A DNA stretch of 14,306 nt from DASSKF01 sp035690725 (GTDB lineage Bacteria; Actinomycetota; Actinomycetes; Actinomycetales; Dermatophilaceae): the NCBI GenBank assembly GCA_035690725.1, contig DASSKF010000067.1, positions 1-14,306 on the forward strand. The letters are read 5' to 3'. Numbering within the stretch: the first letter of the stretch is position 1; each line of letters starts with the position of its first letter. The notes beneath the pieces were generated by a model. That model was not told the DNA's origin. It saw nothing but the letters and a program-made list of their open reading frames with translations, and did no database searches. A program made the translations under genes and the position numbers. This document shows positions 6,920 to 14,299 of this stretch, in pieces.

Positions 6920-8156
6920 GCGTCACCTGCATGGCGGCGTCCGTGGGGATCGTCGCACCGACGGCGGTGCCCTCGCCCGGGGCCGACTCCACGACGAGCC
7001 GACCGCCGACGTCCTCGAGCCGGGAGCGCATCGCGCTGAGCCCGATGCCGGTGCCCCGGCTCGTCGGCGTCGGGGGCCGTGACGTGTCGAACCCGATGCC
7101 GTCGTCGGCGACGTCGAGGCTGACCTGCCCGGGCTGGTAGGTGAGAGTGACCCGGGCCCGGTTGGCACGGGAGTGGCCGATGACGTTGCCCAAGGCCCCC
7201 TGCGCGGTCCGCAGCAGGGCCACCGCCGTGGGTGTGGGCAGCTCGTACGGCTCCCCGTCGACGGTGAGGCCGAGGCGGATGCCGACGGGCGCGGCGTCCT
7301 GGACGACCCGCTTCAGTGCCTCGGCGAGGGACTGGCCGGACAGCTCGGCCGGAGTGAGCGCCCGCACCACCCGGCGGGTCTCGTCCAACGCACCGCGGGC
7401 CGCGGCCACGGCGGCGTCCAGCTGGTCCTCCGCCGGCTCCGGCAGAGTCCCTGCGCGGTCTCGGACCGAGCGCAACAGCAGCACGACACTGGACAGCCCC
7501 TGGGCGACCGTGTCGTGGAGCTCCCGGGCGAGGCGCTGGCGCTCGGCGAGCGTGCCGGCATACCGCTCGGCCGCGGCGAGCCGCTCCTGGGCGGCGGTGA
7601 GCTCGGCCATCAGCCGCTCCCGGCGCTCGGCCTCCTCGCGCAGGTCCCGGTAGACCGCGGTGATGACGATGGCGACCGCTGCGCCGATGAGTGGACCGAG
7701 CACGACCGGCACGGTGAGGCCCTGCCGCACGGCAACGGCGGCGACGGAGATGCCGGCGAGCAGCAGCACGACCGGGATCGCCACCCGGGAGGGCAGCAGC
7801 TGCAGGTGCAGCAGGAAGAGCGCGAACACGACCCAGACGAAGTCGGCCGACACGACGGCCAGGGCGACCCAGAGCAGCGTCAGCGCGGTGAGCCACAGGA
7901 CCGCCCGCTGCCGCCTCCGGCGGACCTCCGCGGGGCGGGACGCGAGGAGCATGCCGGTGCCGTACCAGCCGAGCGCGACCACCCCGAGCGCCACGGCCCA
8001 CCAGGGCCGGTCGCCCTGGGCCACGGTGCGGACGAGCCCGAGCACCAGCAGCCCGGCGAACAGCACGTGCTCGGCCTGCCGCAGCAGCGCGAAGGCGGTG
8101 GGGCGCCACGGCGCCGGGCGCGTGCCGGCCGGCTCGGCGGAGGTGTGGGCGTTCAT
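6912..8156 (-). CDS. Membrane histidine kinase, HisKA_3 (NarL-partner) family
   Basis: The 414-residue kinase has five or six transmembrane helices between residues 29 and 168 with only short loops, so no sizeable extracellular sensor. A coiled coil (170-205) leads to the HisKA_3 box RLARELHDTVAQGLSSVV with phospho-acceptor His214. The HATPase_c domain shows an N box that departs from the usual AQEALTN form (AQGALGNVIGHS, 318-329, Asn324), a G1 box DDGIGFD (351-357) and a G2 box GTGIGLSAM (368-376). The ATG at 8156 is chosen because the transmembrane region follows it and a -10 box sits 11 nt upstream; the frame stays open far beyond but reads through the divergent ABC genes. It phosphorylates the overlapping response regulator. 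The signal is probably sensed in the membrane or through the divergent ABC transporter. Confidence 0.88.
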   Translation of the reverse strand: MNAHTSAEPAGTRPAPWRPTAFALLRQAEHVLFAGLLVLGLVRTVAQGDRPWWAVALGVVALGWYGTGMLLASRPAEVRRRRQRAVLWLTALTLLWVALAVVSADFVWVVFALFLLHLQLLPSRVAIPVVLLLAGISVAAVAVRQGLTVPVVLGPLIGAAVAIVITAVYRDLREEAERRERLMAELTAAQERLAAAERYAGTLAERQRLARELHDTVAQGLSSVVLLLRSVRDRAGTLPEPAEDQLDAAVAAARGALDETRRVVRALTPAELSGQSLAEALKRVVQDAAPVGIRLGLTVDGEPYELPTPTAVALLRTAQGALGNVIGHSRANRARVTLTYQPGQVSLDVADDGIGFDTSRPPTPTSRGTGIGLSAMRSRLEDVGGRLVVESAPGEGTAVGATIPTDAAMQVTRA

Positions 8157-8166
8157 CGTCCCGACG

Positions 8167-8172
8167 AGACTA
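8167..8172 (-). promoter_or_regulatory. Candidate -10 box for the kinase/regulator operon
   Basis: TAGTCT on the minus strand (8172-8167) lies 11 nt before the kinase ATG, which would give a very short or leaderless transcript, common in actinomycetes. The expected -35 region falls on the left arm of the 8192-8215 dyad. Confidence 0.35.
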
Positions 8173-8191
8173 TCCGCCGGGCCCGGCCGAC

Positions 8192-8215
8192 CGCCTCCAA
8201 CCTTTGACGGAGGCG
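8192..8215. promoter_or_regulatory. Dyad operator candidate between the kinase/regulator and ABC exporter operons
   Basis: Perfect 7-bp arms CGCCTCC (8192-8198) and GGAGGCG (8209-8215) are separated by 10 nt (AACCTTTGAC). The spacing suits a dimeric NarL-type regulator. A TTGACG hexamer (8204-8209) pointing towards the ABC genes lies within it, and the left arm covers the -35 zone of the kinase promoter, so one site could control both operons. Confidence 0.45.
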
Positions 8216-8292
8216 CGCCTGCCCCCTTCGCTGCCGCAGGTCCGTGCTCCGGCACGATGTGTCGGCCCGGCGCCGCGACGAGCATGGTGGAC

Positions 8293-9348
8293 ATGTTCTT
8301 GGCACTACGTGACCTGAGATTCGCCCGGGGGCGCTTCGCGCTGCTGACCGGCGTCATCGCGCTGATGACGTTCATGGTCGTCATGCTCAGCGGCCTGACC
8401 GCCGGGCTGCGCGGCGCGAGCGTGTCGGCGCTCGACGCGCTCCCCGTGGACCGGATCGCCTTCCAGAGCCCAGCAACCGGGCAGCAGCTGTCCTTCACCA
8501 GCAGCAGCCTGCCCGCCGACGCCGCCTCCGACCTCGCCGGTCGGTCCGGGGTCGACCACGCCTTCCCACTCGGCGTCGCCACCGACCGTCTCGACGCGGG
8601 GGACTCCTCCGCGGCGGTCGCGCTCATCGGCACCGACCCGGCGCTCTACCCGACCCGCGAGCACGGGTCGGCGATCAGCGAGGGCGAGGTCGCGGTCAGC
8701 GCCGAGCTCGCCGCCGACGCCGACCTCTCTCCCGGTGATCGGGTGGAGGTCGCCGGCACGCGAATGACCGTCGGCGCGGTCCTCGCGGAGGCGTCCTTCA
8801 ACCACCTGCCCGCGGTCTACAGCCACGTCGACACCTGGCACCGGGTCACCCACAACCCGCGCGTCACGGCCGTGGCCCTGCGGACGAACGGGCCGGTCGT
8901 GCCGCCTCCCGGGATGCAGGTCATCGACAAGTCGGACGCCTACGCCGCCGTCGGTGGCTTCTCCTCCGAGCAGGGCTCGCTCAACATCATGCGCATCCTG
9001 CTGGTCGTGGTCTCCGTCCTCATCATCGGCGGCTTCTTCACGATCTGGACGATGCAGCGGTCCGGCGACCTCGCCGTCGTCCGGGCGATGGGCGGGAGCG
9101 CCCGCTACCTGCTCGGCGACGCGCTCGGGCAGGCCCTGCTGGTGCTCGTCGTCGGCGCCGTGGTCGGTGCTGCCGTAGCCACCGGCCTGGGAGTGTTGGC
9201 CGCCCGGGTCGTGCCGTTCGTGCTGACCGCCGGCAACGTCGCCCTCCCCCTCGCCGCCATCGTGGTCATCGGCCTGCTCGGCACGGGACTGTCGGTGCGG
9301 CGCATCAGCAACGTCGACCCCCTCACCGCACTGGGAGCTGCCCGATGA
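8293..9348 (+). CDS. ABC transporter permease, FtsX/MacB/DevC-like
   Basis: The 351-residue permease has the FtsX layout: one N-terminal transmembrane helix (about 15-37), a periplasmic-side domain of about 190 residues (40-230), then three helices at about 232-254, 278-302 and 313-334, ending in VDPLTALGAAR, the usual tail of the family. Such permeases work as dimers with an ATPase to move lipoproteins, peptides or drugs outward, or act mechanically on the envelope. ATG 8293 is preferred to ATG 8284 because family members begin MFLALRDLRFARGRF; neither start has a strong ribosome site. Its stop overlaps the ATPase start as ATGA. Divergence from a sensor-poor kinase suggests inducible export of a toxic compound; the substrate is unknown. 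Confidence 0.87.
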   Translation: MFLALRDLRFARGRFALLTGVIALMTFMVVMLSGLTAGLRGASVSALDALPVDRIAFQSPATGQQLSFTSSSLPADAASDLAGRSGVDHAFPLGVATDRLDAGDSSAAVALIGTDPALYPTREHGSAISEGEVAVSAELAADADLSPGDRVEVAGTRMTVGAVLAEASFNHLPAVYSHVDTWHRVTHNPRVTAVALRTNGPVVPPPGMQVIDKSDAYAAVGGFSSEQGSLNIMRILLVVVSVLIIGGFFTIWTMQRSGDLAVVRAMGGSARYLLGDALGQALLVLVVGAVVGAAVATGLGVLAARVVPFVLTAGNVALPLAAIVVIGLLGTGLSVRRISNVDPLTALGAAR

Positions 9349-10049
9349 ACCTCGTCCTCGAAACCGTCCGCCTGACCTACCCCGACGGGGACCGGCGCCT
9401 CGTCGCCCTCGACGACGTGTCGCTGGCCGTGGGGCCCGGCGAGCTGGTCGCGGTCACCGGGCCGTCGGGCTCCGGCAAGTCCAGTCTGCTCGCCGTCGCG
9501 GGCACGCTGGTCACCCCCGACGGCGGTGGTGTCCGGGTCGCCGGCGTGGACGTCGCCGGGCTGGACGCCTCCGCGCGCGATCACCTGCGGCTGGACAGCA
9601 TCGGCTTCGTCTTCCAGCAGTCCAACCTGCTCCCGTCGCTGACCGCCCTTGACCAGCTGCTGCTGGTGGCGACCCTGCGGGGCTCGGACCGGGCTGCAGC
9701 CAGAGACCGGGCGGTCTCCCTGCTCGAGCGGGTCGACCTGGCGGGCAAGGCCGACCGACGGCCGGCCCGGCTCTCCGGCGGCGAGCGCCAGCGGGTCGCC
9801 GTCGCCCGGGCACTGATGGGCCAGCCCGAGGTGCTGCTGGTCGACGAGCCGACCTCCGCACTCGACCATGCCCGGGGGGCCGGGGTGGTGCGGCTGCTGC
9901 GCGAGATCACCGACGAGCACCGGCTCGCCACCGTGATGGTGACCCACGACCTGCAGCACCTGGACCAGGTCGACCGCCAGGTCGTGATGGACGACGGCCG
10001 GCTGCAGGTGGCCGACGGCCCCCGGAGCAGCCAAGCAGCAGGCGTCTGA
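9345..10049 (+). CDS. ABC transporter ATP-binding protein, MacB/LolD-like
   Basis: The 234-residue ATPase is complete: Walker A GPSGSGKSS (39-47), Q-loop Gln91 in FVFQQSNLLPSLT, signature LSGGERQRVAVARAL (143-157), Walker B VLLVDEPTSALD (163-174) and H-loop His201 in MVTHD. The LSGGERQRVAVARAL form and the overall length are those of the MacB/LolD branch that partners FtsX-like permeases. It starts with ATGA overlap on the permease gene, so the two form one exporter. The 82 nt after its stop codon lead to the chimeric GyrI/AAD gene on the same strand, with no clear terminator, so read-through is possible. Confidence 0.93.
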   Translation: MNLVLETVRLTYPDGDRRLVALDDVSLAVGPGELVAVTGPSGSGKSSLLAVAGTLVTPDGGGVRVAGVDVAGLDASARDHLRLDSIGFVFQQSNLLPSLTALDQLLLVATLRGSDRAAARDRAVSLLERVDLAGKADRRPARLSGGERQRVAVARALMGQPEVLLVDEPTSALDHARGAGVVRLLREITDEHRLATVMVTHDLQHLDQVDRQVVMDDGRLQVADGPRSSQAAGV

Positions 10050-10131
10050 CCCGAAGCTCCGCCGACCGGGTGTGACAGGCTGCGGTTCCCGGCGCGCTGC
10101 TGGCGTGGCGGATGAGCGAGGGAGGGGCCCG

Positions 10132-11025
10132 GTGGCCACGAAGATCGACGTCAAGCGCGAGCTCGGCTGCTACCGCGCCACGCGGGACGCACCCCAGCTC
10201 GTGACCGTGCCGGAGCAGTCCTTCACCGACGCCCGCGACAAGACGCGCTGGGCCTGGACCCTCATGGCCATGGTCCCCGACTGGATCACCACCGCCATGT
10301 TCGACGAGGCCGTCCAGCAGGTCGCCGGCAAGAGCTGTCCCACCAGGCTCGGCGACCTGCGACTCGAGGCGTTGTGCGAGGGACTGTGCGTCCAGGCTCT
10401 GCACGTCGGCGCGTACGACGACGAGGCGGAGCTGCTCCGACGGATGCACGAGGAGTTCGTCCCGGACCACGGCCTGACGATGGTGGGCAAGCACCACGAG
10501 ATCGACCTCAGCGACGCCCGCCGGGTCGAGCCGGCCAAGCTCAGGACGATCCTGCGTCAACCGGTGGCTGCCTCCGCCCAGGGGGAACCGCGAGCCGTTC
10601 TCGGAGCGGACCACGCGGGTGACGACGACCTGCGGCTGCACTACGCCGCATGCCGCGAGGCCGGATGGCCGGTCCTCGGCCCGCCAGCGGGCGAGCTGAT
10701 CGGACGCGTGGCCCGTGCCGTCGTCCTCCAGGCGTTGGCGGATGAGCTGGCATGGGCGCTTCAGGATGCGCCGGCTCGCTACGCGCTGCTCAACACCTGC
10801 CGTGCCATGGCCTTCCTCGACGAGGAACAGCTGCTGGGCAAGACCGACGGCGGTCAGTGGGCCATCGACCAGCGCATCGGCCCGCCGGAGAACATTGCCG
10901 CTGCCCTGGCCACCCAGGCCGGCGCGGCACCGGAAACGCGTCTCACCGCAGCCGGCGAGGAGTTCGTCCGGCAGACGGCCGAACGGCTGGCTGTCGCCGC
11001 GCGAACCGAGCGACGAACGGAGTAG
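10132..11025 (+). CDS. Chimeric protein: internally deleted GyrI-like domain joined to an aminoglycoside-adenylyltransferase-like C-terminal domain
   Basis: The 297-residue protein starts at a GTG preceded by GGAGGGG 6 nt upstream. Residues 1-146 follow the GyrI-like small-molecule-binding family: KIDVKRELG at the start, PQLVTVPE (21-28), KTRWAWTLMAM (37-47), EGLCVQALHVGAYDDEAEL (83-101), then a GKHHEIDLSDARR to LRTILRQPV ending (119-145). About 60 residues normally found between the VPE strand and the RWAWT strand are missing, joined in frame near Phe31. Residues from about 153 (VLGADHAGDDDLRLHYAACR, GPPAGELIG at 183-191, ALADELAWAL, ARYALLNTCRAMAF, GKTDGGQWAI) resemble the C-terminal helical domain (DUF4111 type) of AadA-like nucleotidyltransferases, without the nucleotidyltransferase domain and its catalytic acids. 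Resistance activity is therefore unlikely. The frame is open throughout, so it may be expressed; it could equally be a remnant of two genes. Confidence 0.72.
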   Translation: MATKIDVKRELGCYRATRDAPQLVTVPEQSFTDARDKTRWAWTLMAMVPDWITTAMFDEAVQQVAGKSCPTRLGDLRLEALCEGLCVQALHVGAYDDEAELLRRMHEEFVPDHGLTMVGKHHEIDLSDARRVEPAKLRTILRQPVAASAQGEPRAVLGADHAGDDDLRLHYAACREAGWPVLGPPAGELIGRVARAVVLQALADELAWALQDAPARYALLNTCRAMAFLDEEQLLGKTDGGQWAIDQRIGPPENIAAALATQAGAAPETRLTAAGEEFVRQTAERLAVAARTERRTE

Positions 11026-11094
11026 GCCCGGCCCACTGACTGATCGGTCTACTCGGGGGGCATGGCCGCGTGTCAGCAGGTTCGGGCTGGTGGG

Positions 11095-11100
11095 TTAGGT
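11095..11100 (+). promoter_or_regulatory. Candidate -10 box for a leaderless VOC-protein transcript
   Basis: TAGGTT fits TANNNT and ends 8 nt before the ATG at 11109, so transcription would begin at or near the start codon. There is no good ribosome site, which agrees with leaderless translation. No clear -35 is seen. Confidence 0.35.
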
Positions 11101-11108
11101 TGCCCGGC

Positions 11109-11489
11109 ATGGTTGACCGCGTTGCCTCGCTCGCCTCGATTTCGATCGACTGCCCGGATCCCGAGGCGTTGGCGCCCTTCTACCGACGGTTGCTGGGGCT
11201 GGAGGAGGCCTTCGCGACGCCAGACCGGAACGTCATCGGTCTGTCAGGCGCGGGACCGATGGTGACGCTGATGCGGGTCGAGCAGTACACCGCGCCCTCT
11301 TGGCCGCAGGGACCTCAGCACCAACAGATGCACCTCGACCTCGCTGCGGAGGACCTCGACGCCGATGTGGCCGCGGCCATCGAGCTGGGTGCCGTCGAGG
11401 CGGCCCATCAGCCGTCGCCCAGCCAATGGCGGGTCATGCTCGACCCCGTGGGACACCCCTTCTGCTTGAGCGCCGTACGCCCCGACTGA
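11109..11489 (+). CDS. VOC-superfamily (glyoxalase/bleomycin-resistance fold) protein
   Basis: The 126-residue protein has the two beta-alpha-beta-beta-beta halves of a single-chain VOC protein: DCPDPEALAPFYRRLLGLE (14-32) and MHLDLAAEDLDADVAAAIEL (74-93), ending LDPVGHPFCLS (111-121). The pattern fits the Glyoxalase_6-type branch common in actinomycetes. His75 and His116 could bind metal, but the first-strand ligand of classical glyoxalase I is a Ser or Ile here, so glyoxalase activity is doubtful. Substrate unknown; probably cytosolic. It lies 83 nt downstream of the chimeric gene on the same strand and appears to have its own leaderless-type promoter. Confidence 0.82.
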   Translation: MVDRVASLASISIDCPDPEALAPFYRRLLGLEEAFATPDRNVIGLSGAGPMVTLMRVEQYTAPSWPQGPQHQQMHLDLAAEDLDADVAAAIELGAVEAAHQPSPSQWRVMLDPVGHPFCLSAVRPD

Positions 11490-11641
11490 GGTTCGCCGGA
11501 CCGTCTGTTTCCCAGAGCAGGTTGAAGGGGCGCGTCGTCAGCAGTTATCCGCGCCGGAACCGGGGACGGCTCCAGTGACGTGGCGCCGTGGGCCCGCCGC
11601 CGAATGGCGTGGGGCCAAATCTAGGGCCAGCCGAGATGACC

Positions 11642-11668
11642 AAGCCGCAGGCCTGTGACCTGCGGCTT
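11642..11668 (-). terminator. Hairpin terminator of tRNA-Asn
   Basis: Perfect 10-bp arms AAGCCGCAGG and CCTGCGGCTT with a 7-nt loop begin 2 nt past the tRNA 3' end on the minus strand. The stem is strong, and the following TTGGTCATCT is only weakly T-rich. Confidence 0.7.
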
Positions 11669-11670
11669 TG

Positions 11671-11743
<73 letters not shown>

Positions 11744-11772
11744 AGGGCGCCACGTCGCGGTGACGCGCGGCA

Positions 11773-11778
11773 ACTCTA
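11773..11778 (-). promoter_or_regulatory. Candidate -10 box for tRNA-Asn
   Basis: TAGAGT on the minus strand (11778-11773) lies 30 nt before the mature tRNA 5' end, between the tRNA and the stop codon of the upstream small gene. The best -35-like hexamer, TTCGGA, is 19 nt away, so the match is partial. Confidence 0.4.
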
Positions 11779-11808
11779 GCAAAGATCGCCGCCCCGCTCC
11801 GAACCGGC

Positions 11809-12348
11809 TCAGGCCTCCGGCGGCAGGCCGACCTGGTCCCGCAGGTCGGCGAGGGTGGCGGCGACGAACCGGCGCACCTCGGGGTCGTCCCGCGGCACGC
11901 CGCGCCCGAGCATCGTCTGCGAGAGCAGCTCTCCGGTGGCGTGGTCGCGACGGATCACCACCCGGCCACGGCCGAGCCCCGGGAAGTCGAGCGGCGCGGT
12001 GAGCACGACCGAGGACTGCACGCGCTCGTGCACCGCCTGGGCCAGTGCACCGGGCTGGTCGTGGACGGTCCACTGCCCCGCCCGGCTGCCGTCGACCCAG
12101 GTCACGGTCAGGGTCCAGTTGTCCTGGTCCCAGCTGCCCTGGTCGACCAGGTGCCACGGCTTGCGGACCGGAACCGCGCCGTTACGGGCCACCACGACGA
12201 TCGACTGCACCGTGGCGACCACGTGGGCGCTCGTGTTCTCGTCGACCGCGAAGGCGAGCACCCGGTCGCGGTGCGGCAGCTCCAGCGCGGTCTTCACCTC
12301 GTCCGGAAGTCTCGGGCTCCCGGGCCGGTGCCGGGCCAACCACCCCAT
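11809..12348 (-). CDS. Conserved-looking protein of unknown function encoded directly after dnaG (PH-like fold suspected)
   Basis: The 179-residue protein begins MGWLARHRPG and shares one nucleotide with the dnaG stop (TGATG), so the two genes are coupled. I do not recognise a named family. The middle (29-115) alternates short hydrophobic strands: RVLAFAVDENTSAHVVATVQ, SIVVVARNGAVPVRKPWHLV, then WDQDNWTLTVTWVDG and QWTVHDQPGALAQAVHERVQ. That pattern of about seven strands closed by a helix resembles bacterial PH-like domains. There is no signal peptide or membrane helix. The C terminus (RRDHATGELLSQTMLGRGVP, then helix 157-173) may be a separate module. A link to replication is inferred only from position. 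Confidence 0.82.
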   Translation of the reverse strand: MGWLARHRPGSPRLPDEVKTALELPHRDRVLAFAVDENTSAHVVATVQSIVVVARNGAVPVRKPWHLVDQGSWDQDNWTLTVTWVDGSRAGQWTVHDQPGALAQAVHERVQSSVVLTAPLDFPGLGRGRVVIRRDHATGELLSQTMLGRGVPRDDPEVRRFVAATLADLRDQVGLPPEA

Positions 12349-14267
12349 CAGGCGAGCCCCGACCGCAGCTCGGCCCGGGTCCGCTGCAGCGTCTGCAGCC
12401 GCTGCCCCAGCTCCCGGGCGCGCCCCCGGTCGGCGTCGGCGTCGAGCCGCCGCAGCGCGCTCATCGCGTCGGCGATCTGCCGGGCCAGCCCGACCTCCTG
12501 CACCCGCACCAGCAGCTCCTGCACATAGCGCTCGTCCGGCCGGCCCGTCGTCCGGTCGTAGCGCGCGGGCAGCGACGCCACCGCGAGCTCGCTCACCAGC
12601 GGCTGCACCGCCTCGGCGGCCTGGTCGTGGACGGTGGCGGCCCAGCCCGCGGTGGAGCCGGCCGCCGCGGGCCCGCCGGCCGCGCGCACCGCGTCGTGCA
12701 CGGCCCGGTGGGCCGGCGCGCCGAACGCGTCCTGCGGCAGTGCCTCGAACGACCCGGGGTCCACGCAGCCCGGGAACTGCAGCACGACCTGCAGCAGCTG
12801 CCGCTCGGCGGCGGTGACCGGGTCGCGGGGGTCCGGGACCGGCATACCCTGCTGGGCCGGCCGGGTCTCCTCCGGCGACGGACCGGTATGCCCGGCCGCG
12901 CGCCGCTGCTGCCCGCCTCCCGTGTCCGTGCGGCCGGCTCGCTGCACCTCGTGGGCCAGCTGCTCGACCTCGACGCCGAGCCAGCCGGCGACGGTCCGGA
13001 CGTACTCCGGGCGCAGTGCCCGATCGCGGATGGAGTGGATGATCGGGGCGGCGCCGCGCATGGCCTGCACCCGCCCCTCGGCGGTGGCCAGGTCGAACCG
13101 CCCGACGGTGGTCCGCACGGCGAACTCGAACATCGGCACCGCGTCCTCGATCAGCGCGCGCACCGCCGGCTCGCCGCCGGACTGCCGCAGCTCGCACGGG
13201 TCCTGGCCGGAGGCGGCCACGGCCACGTAGGACTGGGAGGCCCACCGCTGGTCCTCGGCGAACGCGCGCATCGCTGCCTTCTGCCCGGCCGCGTCCCCGT
13301 CGAAGGTGAAGATGGTCCGCGCCGGGGCTCCCCCGGCCTCGTCGCGCATCAGCCGCCGCAGCGTCTTGATGTGGTCCACGCCGAACGCGGTGCCGCACGT
13401 GGCCACCGCCGTCTCGACGCCGGACAGGTGGCAGGCCATGACGTCGGTGTAGCCCTCGACCACGACCGCTCGCCGCTCGCGGGAGATGGCCTTCTTCGCG
13501 AGGTCGAGTCCGTAGAGCACGCTGGTCTTCTTGTAGATCGGCGTCTCGGCGGTGTTGAGGTACTTCGCCTCGATCCGGTCGTCGTCGAACAGCCGCCGGG
13601 CCCCGAACCCGACGGTGTCGCCGGTGATGTCGCGGATCGGCCAGACCAGACGCCCGCGGAACCGGTCGTACAGGCCGCGGCTGCCCCGCCCGGCCAGCCC
13701 CCCGGTCACGATCTCGTCGTCAGTGAACCCCTTGGCCCGCAGGTGCCGGGTCAGCTCCTCGCCGCCCCTCGGCGCGAACCCGACCCCGAACGTCTCGGCC
13801 GCACCCCGGTCGAACCCGCGGGCACGCAGGAAGTCCCGGCCGGTGCGGGCGTCGGCGGACTGGACCAGCGCGGACTGGTAGAACTCGGCCGCGACCCGGT
13901 GCGCCTCCACCAGCCGGGCGCGACGCCCGAGTGAACCCTCCTCGCGGCGCGGGCCTCGCCCCTCCTCGTAGTGCAGCTCCATCCCGAGCTTGGCGGCGAG
14001 CCGCTCGACCGCCTCGGTGAAGGACAGGTGCTCGGCCTGCATCACGAAGGAGATGACGTCGCCGCCCTCCCCGCAGCCGAAGCAGTGCCACGCGCCGACG
14101 GCCGGCCGGATGGTGAACGAGGGCGTCTTCTCGTCGTGGAACGGGCACAGCCCCTTCAGCGACCCCGGCCCGGCGGAGCGCAGCGTCACGTGCTCGCGCA
14201 CGACGTCCTCGAGGGACGAGCGCTCCTTGACGCGCGCGATGTCCTCGCTCTTGATCAGGCCGGCCAC
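12348..14267 (-). CDS. dnaG: DNA primase DnaG
   Basis: The 639-residue primase makes the RNA primers for replication and has all expected parts. The N-terminal zinc-binding domain carries CPFHDEKTPSF and WHCFGCGEGGD (ligands Cys41, His44, Cys62, Cys65). The RNA-polymerase basic region includes FRGRLVWPIRDITGDTVGFG (203-222) and KYLNTAETPIYKK (235-247). The TOPRIM core has Glu271 in VVVEGYTDVMACH and Asp323/Asp325 in FTFDGDAAGQKA. A linker near 445-480 precedes the C-terminal helicase-binding region. Length is normal for actinobacteria. The start is a GTG at 14267 with AGGGAGGG 5-6 nt upstream. The downstream gene overlaps by one base. A likely housekeeping -10 box lies 27 nt upstream. Confidence 0.98.
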   Translation of the reverse strand: MAGLIKSEDIARVKERSSLEDVVREHVTLRSAGPGSLKGLCPFHDEKTPSFTIRPAVGAWHCFGCGEGGDVISFVMQAEHLSFTEAVERLAAKLGMELHYEEGRGPRREEGSLGRRARLVEAHRVAAEFYQSALVQSADARTGRDFLRARGFDRGAAETFGVGFAPRGGEELTRHLRAKGFTDDEIVTGGLAGRGSRGLYDRFRGRLVWPIRDITGDTVGFGARRLFDDDRIEAKYLNTAETPIYKKTSVLYGLDLAKKAISRERRAVVVEGYTDVMACHLSGVETAVATCGTAFGVDHIKTLRRLMRDEAGGAPARTIFTFDGDAAGQKAAMRAFAEDQRWASQSYVAVAASGQDPCELRQSGGEPAVRALIEDAVPMFEFAVRTTVGRFDLATAEGRVQAMRGAAPIIHSIRDRALRPEYVRTVAGWLGVEVEQLAHEVQRAGRTDTGGGQQRRAAGHTGPSPEETRPAQQGMPVPDPRDPVTAAERQLLQVVLQFPGCVDPGSFEALPQDAFGAPAHRAVHDAVRAAGGPAAAGSTAGWAATVHDQAAEAVQPLVSELAVASLPARYDRTTGRPDERYVQELLVRVQEVGLARQIADAMSALRRLDADADRGRARELGQRLQTLQRTRAELRSGLA

Positions 14268-14293
14268 CCACGCCCTCCCTTCGGTATGCCGTG

Positions 14294-14299
14294 AGTCTA
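14294..14299 (-). promoter_or_regulatory. Candidate -10 box for dnaG
   Basis: TAGACT on the minus strand (14299-14294) lies 26 nt before the GTG start, leaving room for a short leader that contains the AGGGAGGG ribosome site. The -35 region falls outside the window. Confidence 0.45.

Noticed and set aside
8176..8220. Palindromes GCCGGGCCCGGC (8176-8187) and AGGCGCGCCT (8211-8220)
   Set aside because: Pure G/C palindromes are expected by chance at this composition; the spaced dyad between them is better supported.
8157..8633. Upstream extension of the histidine kinase frame
   Set aside because: It reads antisense through the ABC permease, has no family similarity, and a -10 box lies just before the ATG at 8156.
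10132..11025. Aminoglycoside resistance gene
   Set aside because: The nucleotidyltransferase domain with its catalytic acids is absent; only the C-terminal helical domain is present.
11490..11670. Possible attachment site or integrated element downstream of tRNA-Asn
   Set aside because: No integrase gene and no direct repeat of the tRNA 3' end is visible in the window.
12045..13934. Open plus-strand frame of 629 codons opposite dnaG
   Set aside because: Antisense shadow of a certain dnaG gene with no start signal or domain.
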